Below, piece by piece: positions 40,028 to 48,448 of a stretch of DNA of 57,690 nucleotides. Every line of letters begins with the position of its first letter. The stretch's first letter is position 1. Below the pieces are notes generated by a model that searched no databases, was not told the origin of the DNA, and saw only the letters and a list, made by a program, of their open reading frames with translations. The stretch is from a bacterium (lineage in GTDB: Bacteria > Bacillota > Clostridia > Oscillospirales > Oscillospiraceae), in assembly GCA_004560305.1 (NCBI GenBank), contig SFVI01000008.1, positions 1 to 57,690 of the forward strand, given 5' to 3'. The position numbers were made by a program, and so were the translations under genes.

Positions 40028-42478
40028 ATGAAGAAACGACTCATCAGCATGCTTTTGACGGTGCTCATGGTCGCCTCTCTGTTTGGGGGCATGTCTGTCA
40101 GTGCCTATGCAGACGAGGAGTACGCAACCCAGGAGTATACGCTCAAATCGGGCGACACGCTTCTGAAGGTCTGCAACAAGCTGGGCCTGAACTGGTACAG
40201 CTGCCAGACTGCCATCAATAAGCTGAACAACATCAGCGAGGCACAGTACAGAAAACTGAGCGTGGGCCAGGTTATCACACTGCCTGCCACCAATGAGGAT
40301 GCTGTCAAGATCGCCAAGGCCACCATCAGCAGCGGCAGCACCACCGGCGGCACCGTTATCACCGGCGGCACCGGTAGCACCGGCAGCAGCACCTCCGGCT
40401 CCGCCTCTGCCTCCGGCGTCAACGCCGCCTACTGGCTGATCCCTTACACCATGCAGAAGGGCGAGACCGTTGCCGGTGTGTGTAACGTCCTGGGTATCAG
40501 CTTCGCTACCTACAGTGAGCAGATCAAGACCATCAATAACATCTCCAGCTGGAGCAAGGTTGCCGCCGGCAAGACCCTGCTTCTGCCCAGCGCCAGCGCA
40601 CCTGCTGCCGGCACCAGCTGCTATGCTGTGGTTGCCCACCAGATCCAGAAGGGTGAGACCACCTACAGCATCTGCAACCAGTACGGCATCAGCTACAATG
40701 CCAATGCCAGCCTGATGCAGACCCTGAACAAGGGCACCAGCCTGACCAACATCAAGTACGGCAGGACGCTGTATGTGCCCGTGGCCACTGTGACCGGCTC
40801 CAGCAGCAGCACCGGCACCGGCTCCAGCACCGGCAGCAGCACCGGCAGCAGCACCGGCTCCAGCACCGGCACCGGCACCGGCAGCACTGCCACCAAGACC
40901 TATAAGCTCAGCACCGGCACCGTCACCAACGGTAAGATTAGCTTCACCGTGAACGGCAAGACCGTCACCAGTGCCGCCGCCGGCAGCACCGTTACCATCG
41001 TGGCTGCTCCGGATTCCATGTGCGGCCTGAAGAGCGTGAGCCTGAAGTATGCCGACGGCAGCGCCACCCCCAAGGTGGTGGACAGCACCTTCACCATGCC
41101 GGAGTGCGACGTGGTTGTGAACGCCACCTTTGAAAAAGGCTACTACATGGGCGTCCTTTCCGCTCACGGCACCGTTGCGCTCTACAACGACAGCGTGGCG
41201 ACTACCACAGCGGCCAAGGGTGCGGAGATTACCGTGAAGGTCAGCCCCGACGTGGGCTATAAGATCAGCCGGATCTACATCCAGAAGAATGACGGCACCG
41301 GCGCCATTATCAAGGACGGTATGAAGAGCGGCGACAGTTTCACCATGCCCGACTGCCGTGTGTTTGTCCGCGTGGAGTATGCGGAAACGGCAACCTACAC
41401 CCTGAAGGCGGAAGGCAGCAGCCTCAACGGCAGCTTCAAGCTGAAAGTCAACGGCGCAGAGGTCACCAAGGCCGCCGCCGGCGCCACCGTGGAAGTGGTG
41501 TGCAGCCCTGCTACCGGCTATGTGGCTCTTGATGAAAATATTACCGTTAAGAATTTGGACTATACCGATAAGGCCATTACTGTCACCGAGGGCAAGTTCA
41601 TCATGCCTGCCGCTAACGTGCAGGTTTCTGTGTTGTTTACTCCTGGTTCAGCCGAAAAGTACGCAATCAAGATTGTTGATGCCACGGAGGGAACCGCAAC
41701 TGCAAAGGCCGATGTTGACGGTGTGACAAAGAAAGTTGAAGAGGTTGAAGCCAATAAAAAAGTAACGCTGAGTGCGGAACTCAAGTCTGCGTATAGCGGC
41801 GGCTACTATCTGGAGAAGTTCATCATCAAGAGCAGCTTTGGCACAGAGGAGAAGACAGGGAATCCCGCAACCTTCGAGATGCCCTGCAGCGATGTGACCA
41901 TCACACCTGTATTCAAGCCAAAGACTGCAACCGTGACCGGTATTACCTACAATGACGAGAGTATTGCCAAGGCAGTGGTGACTGCCAATGGCAGAGAACT
42001 CTCTACCGGCTCCAGTATTTCTGTTGGGGAGTCCCTGAAGGTTTCTGTTCCATCTATGAAGCCCGGTTACCTCGTAGATACCATAACTGTCTACTATAAA
42101 GACATGGATGGTGTCGACCAGGCTCAGATGCTTTCCGAAGGCGGAAGCATGACAGTGCCTGCTTGCAGCCAACTCAGTGTTTCCGTGAAATTCAAGGCAA
42201 CTCTGAACAATCTGAATATCAAGAGCGACTGGGGCTATGGCTGCTTCCAGGTCACTTATAACGGAAAGACGGAAACGGTTACTAGCACAGATATTGGTAT
42301 TGCTGTTCCCACCAATACCAGCGTCAAATTTGAACCTGTTTCCGGTACTGACGGAGATGGAAAGAAAGTTGAAATTGAGATCGTTTCCGGCCTGACATCC
42401 GAACTGATCTCTTCCGCAGGTGATGAAATTACCAAGATGCCAGGTAATGACTGCATTGTGAAAATTCATCTCAAGTAA
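40028..42478 (+). CDS. Secreted LysM protein with repetitive beta-domains
   Basis: An 816-residue exported protein. Signal peptide 1-28 (cleavage after SVSAYA). Three LysM-like domains at about 36-87, 139-188 and 203-252, each with an unusual internal Cys (KVCNKLG, GVCNVLG, SICNQYG). A Ser/Thr/Gly linker spans 256-288. The rest consists of about six ~75-residue repeats ending in a (F/K)xMPxxDVxVxxxF motif (TFTMPECDVVVNATF, SFTMPDCRVFV, KFIMPAANVQVSV, TFEMPCSDVTITPVF, SMTVPACSQLSVSV), similar to the bacterial repeat domains of surface adhesins. LysM would hold it on peptidoglycan. From about base 41520 the codons become clearly more AT-rich than in the first part. Confidence 0.8.
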   Translation: MKKRLISMLLTVLMVASLFGGMSVSAYADEEYATQEYTLKSGDTLLKVCNKLGLNWYSCQTAINKLNNISEAQYRKLSVGQVITLPATNEDAVKIAKATISSGSTTGGTVITGGTGSTGSSTSGSASASGVNAAYWLIPYTMQKGETVAGVCNVLGISFATYSEQIKTINNISSWSKVAAGKTLLLPSASAPAAGTSCYAVVAHQIQKGETTYSICNQYGISYNANASLMQTLNKGTSLTNIKYGRTLYVPVATVTGSSSSTGTGSSTGSSTGSSTGSSTGTGTGSTATKTYKLSTGTVTNGKISFTVNGKTVTSAAAGSTVTIVAAPDSMCGLKSVSLKYADGSATPKVVDSTFTMPECDVVVNATFEKGYYMGVLSAHGTVALYNDSVATTTAAKGAEITVKVSPDVGYKISRIYIQKNDGTGAIIKDGMKSGDSFTMPDCRVFVRVEYAETATYTLKAEGSSLNGSFKLKVNGAEVTKAAAGATVEVVCSPATGYVALDENITVKNLDYTDKAITVTEGKFIMPAANVQVSVLFTPGSAEKYAIKIVDATEGTATAKADVDGVTKKVEEVEANKKVTLSAELKSAYSGGYYLEKFIIKSSFGTEEKTGNPATFEMPCSDVTITPVFKPKTATVTGITYNDESIAKAVVTANGRELSTGSSISVGESLKVSVPSMKPGYLVDTITVYYKDMDGVDQAQMLSEGGSMTVPACSQLSVSVKFKATLNNLNIKSDWGYGCFQVTYNGKTETVTSTDIGIAVPTNTSVKFEPVSGTDGDGKKVEIEIVSGLTSELISSAGDEITKMPGNDCIVKIHLK

Positions 42479-42490
42479 TTCCCTAGTCCC

Positions 42491-42526
42491 CCGGCTGGGA
42501 GGGCGAAAGCCCTCCTGGCTTTTTTA
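42491..42526 (+). terminator. Rho-independent terminator of the LysM gene
   Basis: GGCTGGGAGGGC and GCCCTCCTGGCT pair (some G-U) around a GAAA tetraloop, followed by TTTTTTA. Confidence 0.85.
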
Positions 42527-42569
42527 TTGCCATTTTTCCCCTGCTATGCCGTTCCAAGCCCCCATAGGC

Positions 42570-42660
42570 TCGCCCCTAAGGGGGAGAGCTGGCGCGAAGC
42601 GACTGAGAGGGGGTCGGTATGGCATTCGCCAAAAGAGAACCTCTCAGTTGCGTCAGAAGA
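42570..42660. repeat. Intergenic palindromic fragment resembling the 198-bp element end
   Basis: CCCCTAAGGGGG, GAGAGCTGGCGCGAAGCGACTGAGAGG and, inverted, CCTCTCAGT at 42640-42648 resemble the AGCTGTCA..GACTGAGGG arm of the 198-bp repeat, but the match is partial. It may be a degenerate relative. No ORF. Confidence 0.4.
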
Positions 42661-42743
42661 AGCCCTTTCTTGATTATAAGGACAGAATGTGCTATACTGC
42701 AACATATACTACTGAATTTTGAACAAACAGGAAGGTGAACCCC

Positions 42744-43436
42744 ATGGCAGAGACCGCGAACAAAGAAAAAAAGAAAAAACCCAGAGCCAGATTCTATCTG
42801 GAACAGGACAGCATCTGGGCACAGCTTGCCATTATCTTCATGCTGATCTCGGCCATCTGCCGGCTCATCGGCGTGTGGGGAATGTGGGGGGACGTGTTTT
42901 TCCGCAATACCCAGATTCTGCTGCCCCTTTGCTGCAATGTCCTCTTTGCCCTCTGCGTGTTCTTCCTGGGAAAACGGGGCTTTTTCCTCTCCTCTGTCCC
43001 GGTGCTGCTGGGCGTGGCCTTTTTTGTGATCAAGTCCTTCGGCTTTGGCAGCTGGGTGCACACCGCCCTTTGCATCCTGCTGTATCTGGCCGTGGCCGTG
43101 ATCTATACCGGCACTGTTTTTGGCCTGATTCGGACCAAGTGGCTGCTGCCGCCCCTGTTCGGCCTGCCCTTCCTTTACCATGTCTGCATTGAGGACGTGG
43201 CAAAGCTGAACGATACTGTCAACCCCATGACCTTTGCCTACGGCATGCAGGAGCTCTCTGTCCTCTGTGTGATGATCTCCCTGTTCTGCGTGGGCATGGG
43301 CCTGAAAAAGAAAATGCCTGCCCAGCCGGCGGACCTGCCCAAGATCAAGGACCCGGTAGTGGTCCCGCCCAAGGCGGAGGAGCCTGCTGCCGCTCCGGCA
43401 GAGAAAGAAGAAAACCCCACGGGAGATAATACATGA
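42744..43436 (+). CDS. Integral membrane protein, unknown function
   Basis: A 230-residue protein with a basic N-terminus (KEKKKKPRARF), about six TM helices between residues 25 and 190 and a Pro/Glu-rich cytoplasmic tail (PKAEEPAAAPAEKEENP). No family is recognised. GAAGGTG lies 7 bp before ATG 42744; an in-frame GTG at 42735 is less likely. The stop overlaps the start of the LRR gene by 4 bp (ATGA), so the two proteins are made together and may form a complex. Confidence 0.7.
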   Translation: MAETANKEKKKKPRARFYLEQDSIWAQLAIIFMLISAICRLIGVWGMWGDVFFRNTQILLPLCCNVLFALCVFFLGKRGFFLSSVPVLLGVAFFVIKSFGFGSWVHTALCILLYLAVAVIYTGTVFGLIRTKWLLPPLFGLPFLYHVCIEDVAKLNDTVNPMTFAYGMQELSVLCVMISLFCVGMGLKKKMPAQPADLPKIKDPVVVPPKAEEPAAAPAEKEENPTGDNT

Positions 43437-45241
43437 AAACCAGATCGAACCTGCGTCGTCGCCAGGCGGCACAGCAGCAGAACGTGGAGCCGCTGACCGA
43501 GTCGGAACGGCGCCGCCGCCGCAGGAGGGTACTCTATATGTTGGCCACGGCGGCCATGGCCCTGCTCATTATTGCGGTGGCCGTGGTACTGCGCAGCGTG
43601 TCGGAAATGAAAAGCTATAACGATTACCTGAACCAGGCCCGCCGCAGCTATGAGACCTGCGATTATGACAGCGCCCTTGCCGCCCTGCGGAAGGCTGCGT
43701 CCATTGACCGCTCGGAGGACTGCCTGCTGCTGATGGTGGACTGCTATGAGAACCAGGGCAACTATACCAAGGCCCTGGAAATTCTCCGCAGCATGAACAC
43801 CACCGACCCGGAGATTTCCACCCGCATCTCCGCCATTGACAGCCGCCGCCGCCTTCTGGCCGAGGCCGAAACCGTCACCATTGCCGGCAAAAAATATCCC
43901 GCTACCACCACCAGCCTGGTGCTGGATAAAATGGGGCTGACCGATACCGTCTTCACCGAGATCAGCCAGCTTTATTCGTTGGACAGTCTCTCTCTGGCCG
44001 ATAACAGCATCAGCAATATCACGGCCCTGTCCAATATGGGCGGACTGGTGACCCTGAATCTCAGCAATAACAACATCCAGGACCTGATGCCCCTGGCCAC
44101 CCTGACCGGCCTGCGCACCCTGTATCTGGATAATAACCCGGTCACGGATCTCAGCGCTTTGTGCTGCTTGCCCAACCTGACCAGTCTCAGCCTGAAAGGC
44201 GTCGACATCAGCCAGGCCCAGCTGGAGGCGCTTTCCAAGTCCCTGCCCAACTGTGCCATCCATACCGATACCTCTGCGGATAAGGATCAGGACATCAGCT
44301 TCGGCGGCGTCACCTTCAAGGCCGACGTGACCGAGCTGGACCTCAGCGGCATGGGCCTGCGGGACATTTCCGCCCTCTCCGCCTGCCAGCAGCTGGTGAA
44401 GCTGAACCTGTCCGATAATCAGATCAGCGACCTGAGCACGCTGATGAACCTGCCCATGCTGGAATGGCTGGATATTTCCGGCAACCAGGTCACGGACCTG
44501 CGCCCCCTCATGGGCATTGCCCGCCTCACCTATGTGGATGCCTCCGGCAATGCTATCTCCAGCACCACCCCTCTCAGCATGATGAACGGCCTGAAGGAGC
44601 TGTATCTGGATAACAATCCCATCCGGGACTTTTCCGGCCTGCGGAAGGTGAAGAGCCTGGAGGTGCTGGGCCTCAGCGGCACCGGCCTTACCGATGAGGA
44701 CATGGACTACCTGAAAAATCTTACCCTTCTGACTGATCTGAACCTGGAGGAGAACGAGGCCCTCACCGGCGAGGCGGTGGACGCTCTCCAGCAGAAGCTG
44801 GCCACCTGCAATATCAGCCGTTCCCAGCTGGCCTATAATATCGATATTGACGGCCAACAGGTGCTCAGCACCGCTACAGAACTGGACCTCTCCGGCTGCG
44901 GCATTTCGGATATTGCCGGCCTGGCCAGTCTCCCCTCCCTGGAAAAGCTGAATTTGTCCCGCAACAGCATCAGCAACCTCTATATCCTCCAGCTGACCGA
45001 AAGCCGCCGCACCATCCGGGAGCTGAACCTCTCCGGCAACCTGATTGAGGATATCACACCCTTGGCTTCCCTCACCGGGGTTGAGGTGCTGGATCTGAGC
45101 AACAACAGCATCAGCTCCGAGCTTCCTCTCATGAACCTCAAGACCCTGAAGACCCTTTACCTTGGCGGCAACCTCCTTACCGAGCAGCAGATCGATAACC
45201 TTCAGAACGCCTTGCTGGAGTGTGAGATCATTCTGGACTGA
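43433..45241 (+). CDS. Membrane-anchored TPR and leucine-rich-repeat protein
   Basis: A 602-residue type II membrane protein. A cytoplasmic, highly basic tail (SERRRRRRRV) precedes one TM helix (about 33-53); the rest should be outside. Residues about 62-125 look like two TPR units (YDSALAALRKAASIDRSEDCLLL). From about 155 onwards are SDS22/internalin-type leucine-rich repeats: LDSLSLADNSISNITAL, LVTLNLSNNNIQDLMPL, LEWLDISGNQVTDLRPL, VEVLDLSNNSIS. A non-LRR spacer near 290-300 splits the repeats into two blocks. A surface protein for binding another protein is likely; the partner is unknown. No LPXTG is needed given the TM anchor. Confidence 0.85.
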   Translation: MKTRSNLRRRQAAQQQNVEPLTESERRRRRRRVLYMLATAAMALLIIAVAVVLRSVSEMKSYNDYLNQARRSYETCDYDSALAALRKAASIDRSEDCLLLMVDCYENQGNYTKALEILRSMNTTDPEISTRISAIDSRRRLLAEAETVTIAGKKYPATTTSLVLDKMGLTDTVFTEISQLYSLDSLSLADNSISNITALSNMGGLVTLNLSNNNIQDLMPLATLTGLRTLYLDNNPVTDLSALCCLPNLTSLSLKGVDISQAQLEALSKSLPNCAIHTDTSADKDQDISFGGVTFKADVTELDLSGMGLRDISALSACQQLVKLNLSDNQISDLSTLMNLPMLEWLDISGNQVTDLRPLMGIARLTYVDASGNAISSTTPLSMMNGLKELYLDNNPIRDFSGLRKVKSLEVLGLSGTGLTDEDMDYLKNLTLLTDLNLEENEALTGEAVDALQQKLATCNISRSQLAYNIDIDGQQVLSTATELDLSGCGISDIAGLASLPSLEKLNLSRNSISNLYILQLTESRRTIRELNLSGNLIEDITPLASLTGVEVLDLSNNSISSELPLMNLKTLKTLYLGGNLLTEQQIDNLQNALLECEIILD

Positions 45242-45399
45242 AACTTTGTGAATAGTGACCATCCAAGTCCGTGAATTGTTACAATTATGATAAATGTGCG
45301 GGAAGACACTTCTAATTTTTGGCAAAATGTGCTATCATATAAGCGTCAGGAGCCAAAGCAATGGCTTTTGCAAGGCACATTTGAAAGGAGTTGGCACAA

Positions 45400-45948
45400 A
45401 TGAAGTTCACTTTTACCGAGAAAAGGATGGATTCCTCCGAGGATCTGCGGGCCTATGCCATGAAGAAGATCGGCAAGCTGGACAAGCTCTTCAAGGGCGA
45501 GGCGGATGCCTATGTCACCTTCAGCCTGGAGCGGGGGCGTTTCCTGGCGGAGATCACCATTCGTGACAACGGTATGTTCTACCGGGCAAGCGAACTTACG
45601 AACGACATGTATGCTTCTGTGGACTCCGGCGTGGCGGCCATTGAGCGCCAGATCCGCCGGAACAAGACCCGCCTTGAGAAACGGCTCAGGGAAGGTGCCT
45701 TGGAGCGTGCGGCCGTGCCTGCCTATGCCCCCGTCGAGGACGAGACGGAGGAAGAATTCAGGATCGTCCGCAGCAAGCGCTTTTCCATCAAGCCCATGTC
45801 TCCTGAGGAGGCCATCCTTCAGATGAACCTGCTGGGCCATGAGTTCTTCGTCTTTAAGAATACCGATTCGGACGATGCCATCTCCGTGGTCTATAAGCGC
45901 CGCCAGGGCGGCTACGGCCTCATCTGTGATGACGGGTTGGACGATTGA
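45400..45948 (+). CDS. hpf: Ribosome hibernation promoting factor, long form
   Basis: Binds the 30S decoding region and dimerises ribosomes into inactive 100S particles in stationary phase. The 182-residue product has the YfiA-type N-terminal domain (MKFTFTEKRMDSSEDLRAYAMKKIGKLDKLF) and the C-terminal dimerisation domain of the long form (IVRSKRFSIKPMSPEEAILQMNLLGHEFFVFKN). AAGGAG lies 9 bp before ATG 45400; an in-frame TTG at 45391 is less likely. TATCAT/TATAAG -10-like hexamers at 45333-45343 lack a clear -35. Confidence 0.95.
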   Translation: MKFTFTEKRMDSSEDLRAYAMKKIGKLDKLFKGEADAYVTFSLERGRFLAEITIRDNGMFYRASELTNDMYASVDSGVAAIERQIRRNKTRLEKRLREGALERAAVPAYAPVEDETEEEFRIVRSKRFSIKPMSPEEAILQMNLLGHEFFVFKNTDSDDAISVVYKRRQGGYGLICDDGLDD

Positions 45949-46005
45949 TCACCTGCCGCGCGCCGTTAATGGGTGAACATCTCCCCACATGGAAATAAAA
46001 GGCCA

Positions 46006-46037
46006 TAAAAATCCCGGCACCGATTTGGTGCCGGGAT
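46006..46037 (-). terminator. Terminator of degV
   Basis: Read leftward, ATCCCGGCACC and GGTGCCGGGAT form an 11-bp stem followed by TTTTTA. It lies between hpf and the converging degV. Confidence 0.8.
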
Positions 46038-46066
46038 GATTGCTTCTGGTTTCTTTTTTCAGGTGT

Positions 46067-46927
46067 TTACTTGTGAATGCCGGGGTAGAACAGGGCGATG
46101 GTGCCGGGGCCAACGTGGGAGCCGGTGACCGGCTCATAGCATACCGTCAGGCATTCGCCGGTAAAGCCCTTTTCCCGCAGCTTCTCGATCAGATAGGCGG
46201 TGCCCTCCGCGTCGTCTGCGTGGGCAATGCCGATCTGGGCGCTCTTGTCGGCGCAAAGCTCGTCATACTTCTCGGCCAGATGTTTCAGTGCGTTCTTCCG
46301 GCCTCTCACTTTGCCGCAGAGGACAATATGTCCGCTGTCATCCCCCTGCAAAATGGGCTTGATGTGCAGCACACTGCCGATCACTGCCGCCGCGCCGGTG
46401 ATGCGCCCGCCCTTGCGGAGATATTTCAGGTCGTCCACCGTAAAGTATTGGCACATATTGGGGCGCATGGCGTAAAGCATCTGGCTGATCGCTTCAAAGT
46501 CCTCGCCCCGCTCGATCATCTCTGCCGCCCGCAGCACCATAAGCCCCTCGCCCAGAGAGGCTGCATAAGTATCAAAGGCCAGGATCTTCCGCTGAGGATA
46601 TTGCTCCTGCATTTCCCCGGCAGTAATGGTCGCTACGCTGGCGGTACTGCTGATACCGCCGGACATTCCCACATATATTATATCATTCCCGGCCTCCAGC
46701 TCCGGCACAAAGGCCTCGTGGAATTTGCCCATGCTGATCAGGCAGGTCTTTACATCGGCGCCGGCACGCATGGCGTTGTAAAAGGCCGGGCCGTCAAAAT
46801 CCGTCTCCGCGGAATACTCGGCCGTGATGCCATCCACCGTGTACTCGAAGGATACTACCTGGATTTTATACTTGTGAATCAGCTGTATGGGCAGATTGGC
46901 GGAAGTGTCAGTAAAAAGCTTGATCAT
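46067..46927 (-). CDS. DegV-family fatty-acid-binding protein
   Basis: A 286-residue protein of the DegV/FakB family, which binds a fatty acid for phosphorylation by FakA. Landmarks: IKLFTDTSANLP, VDGITAEY, KTCLISMGKFHEAF, YVGMSGGISSTASVA, DTYAASLGEGLMVLRAAEM, DLKYLRKGGRIT and the end HVGPGTIALFYPG. The frame is open upstream, but ATG 46927 follows AAAGGAG and gives the standard start. FakA is not in this window, so the fatty-acid kinase role is by family only. Confidence 0.93.
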   Translation of the reverse strand: MIKLFTDTSANLPIQLIHKYKIQVVSFEYTVDGITAEYSAETDFDGPAFYNAMRAGADVKTCLISMGKFHEAFVPELEAGNDIIYVGMSGGISSTASVATITAGEMQEQYPQRKILAFDTYAASLGEGLMVLRAAEMIERGEDFEAISQMLYAMRPNMCQYFTVDDLKYLRKGGRITGAAAVIGSVLHIKPILQGDDSGHIVLCGKVRGRKNALKHLAEKYDELCADKSAQIGIAHADDAEGTAYLIEKLREKGFTGECLTVCYEPVTGSHVGPGTIALFYPGIHK

Positions 46928-47020
46928 TTCAATTTCTCCTTTGCCCGTGGCGCATGTACTGGGCACTACCTCGGGCATCCATATCATAAGCCCGCTTCCG
47001 AAAAATCGCAAACTACTAAA

Positions 47021-47035
47021 TGGGAAAGCGCTCTA
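47021..47035. promoter_or_regulatory. cre-like sequence (possible CcpA site)
   Basis: TGGGAAAGCGCTCTA resembles the catabolite-response consensus WTGNAANCGNWNNCW around its GAAAGCGCT core. It sits in the 444-bp gap between degV and the ATP synthase operon, about 180 bp before the atp promoter. The rest of 46928-47200 is AT-rich and shows no gene. Confidence 0.3.
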
Positions 47036-47200
47036 TTGCCCATGAAAGAGTCGCATCTATTGGTAGAATCAGACTCTACGGAGAGTAGAACAGTAAAAAA
47101 TGCACTGATTTTTCCTAAAAAATGGAGAAAAATCTACCAAAAAAGTTCCGAAAAGTTCAGAAAAGATAGACAAAAAGTTCACAAGAATTTAAATAAGGGC

Positions 47201-47230
47201 TTTACAATCCAATACCGATAATGCTATAGT
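47201..47230 (+). promoter_or_regulatory. Promoter of the ATP synthase operon
   Basis: TTTACA (47201-47206), 18 bp, TATAGT (47225-47230) with an extended TG. The leader to atpB is about 135 nt and contains a possible 11-codon ORF. Confidence 0.7.
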
Positions 47231-47307
47231 ATTAGCGCAGCAGTGCGGTTCGGCTGGTGCGCCCGTCGGGGCGTTGAAGGACACAAGCAAGCGAGAGGTG
47301 TCTGAAA

Positions 47308-47343
47308 ATGCAGAGAGCACGCTGCAAAACAAGAAAAACGTGA
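47308..47343 (+). CDS. Possible 11-codon leader peptide before atpB
   Basis: ATG 47308 follows GAGAGGTG with 8-bp spacing and encodes MQRARCKTRKT, then TGA at 47341-47343, 28 bp before atpB. The peptide is strongly basic. It may be a chance ORF or a regulatory leader; nothing else supports translation. Confidence 0.25.
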   Translation: MQRARCKTRKT

Positions 47344-47371
47344 GGCTGGAGGAGCCGACGGAGGTGAAAAA

Positions 47372-48037
47372 ATGGAGCATTCATCAGATGTATTAATATC
47401 CATTGGCCCGGTTGAAATAACGGGTGTGCTGGTGACCATGTGGGTGATCATCGCGCTGCTGGCGCTGCTGAGCTGGCTGGCCACCCGGAATATGAAGGAT
47501 GTACCCGGACCGCTGCAGAACCTGGCGGAAATGGCCGTGAGTAAATTACAGGGCTATTACGAAGGAATTTTGGGGCCAAGGATGGGCAAAAAGTATTTCC
47601 CCATCATGGCCACTTTATTCATTTTTATCATTGTTTGCAACTATTCGGGGCTGCTGCCGGGCGCGGGGCATATCAAGGGCTTTTCCGTACCCACGGCCAG
47701 TCTGTCCGTCACGGCGGGCCTGGCGATCGTTGGCTTTTTCACCACCCATACAGTGGGCGTCCGGGAGCGTGGCGTCAAGGGCTATCTCAAGTCCTTCCTC
47801 AGCGTGCTGCTGCCTCTGACCCTGGTGGAGACCTTTGTGCGGCCCTTCTCCCTGGCGCTGCGTCTGTTCGGCAACCTCTTCGGTGAGGAAATGGTCACGG
47901 AGCAGCTTTACGGCATCTTCCCTCTGGTTGTGCCGCTGTTGATGAACATACTGAGCCTGCTGTTCTGCCTGATCCAGGCCCTGGTGTTTACCATGCTGCT
48001 GAGCATTTACATCGCGGAAGCAGCGGAGGAAGAATAA
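47372..48037 (+). CDS. atpB: F-type ATP synthase subunit a
   Basis: Membrane subunit forming the two ion half-channels beside the c-ring. The 221-residue protein has five to six TM segments, the essential Arg and Asn in RPFSLALRLFGNLFGEEM, and FCLIQALVFTMLLSIYIAEA at the end. ATG follows GGAGGTG. First gene of the operon; no atpI is present. Gene order is a-c-b-(b'-delta-alpha)-gamma-beta-epsilon. Confidence 0.96.
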   Translation: MEHSSDVLISIGPVEITGVLVTMWVIIALLALLSWLATRNMKDVPGPLQNLAEMAVSKLQGYYEGILGPRMGKKYFPIMATLFIFIIVCNYSGLLPGAGHIKGFSVPTASLSVTAGLAIVGFFTTHTVGVRERGVKGYLKSFLSVLLPLTLVETFVRPFSLALRLFGNLFGEEMVTEQLYGIFPLVVPLLMNILSLLFCLIQALVFTMLLSIYIAEAAEEE

Positions 48038-48056
48038 AGCCGGGCGAGGAACAGCC

Positions 48057-48107
48057 ACGCATATATATTTGATTTGAATAAAAAATACAAAATAAATATG
48101 CGTTTTT
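48057..48107 (+). promoter_or_regulatory. Terminator-like hairpin and AT-rich leader before atpE
   Basis: ACGCATAT and ATATGCGT pair around an AT-rich 31-base loop and are followed by TTTTT. The 155-bp a-to-c gap is by far the longest in an otherwise compact operon. The hairpin may reduce read-through or stabilise processed mRNA, while the A/U-rich stretch before GGAGG could raise atpE translation to match c-ring stoichiometry. Confidence 0.45.
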
Positions 48108-48192
48108 CGCTTGCATTTACAGCGGCTTAAAATTACATTTACGCAGCATTTGCATACATACTTAAAACACTTAGTAATGGAGGAAAATAACA

Positions 48193-48420
48193 ATGAGTTC
48201 TGGAATTATCGCAATCGCGGCCGCATTGGCAATCGCGCTGAGCACACTGGGCCCCGGCATCGGCCAGGGGCTGGCCGCCTCCAAGGCAATGGAGGCTATG
48301 GCCCGGCAGCCCGAGATGGCGAAGGACATCCGTTCTTCCCTGATCCTGTCCCTGGGCCTGATGGAAGCACTGACCATTTACGGTCTGCTGATCGCCTTTA
48401 TGCTGATGGCAAAGATCTGA
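48193..48420 (+). CDS. atpE: F-type ATP synthase subunit c
   Basis: The 75-residue proteolipid makes the rotor ring. Two helices flank the polar loop ARQPE. Helix 1 has the packing motif GPGIGQGLAAS; helix 2 has the ion-carrying Glu in GLMEALTIYGLLIAF. This MEALTIYG context is that of proton-coupled chloroplast and cyanobacterial c subunits; sodium-coupled bacterial rings usually have Ser/Thr directly after the Glu (EST or ETT). Proton coupling is therefore favoured, although the helix-1 Gln is shared by both groups. AATGGAGG precedes the start. Confidence 0.96.
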   Translation: MSSGIIAIAAALAIALSTLGPGIGQGLAASKAMEAMARQPEMAKDIRSSLILSLGLMEALTIYGLLIAFMLMAKI

Positions 48421-48448
48421 ACAGAGAGCGTTTAAGGAGGGAGCAGAG

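Noticed and set aside
40800..40890. CRISPR-like short repeats
   Set aside because: They are codon repeats for the Ser/Thr/Gly linker of the LysM protein, without unique spacers of constant length.
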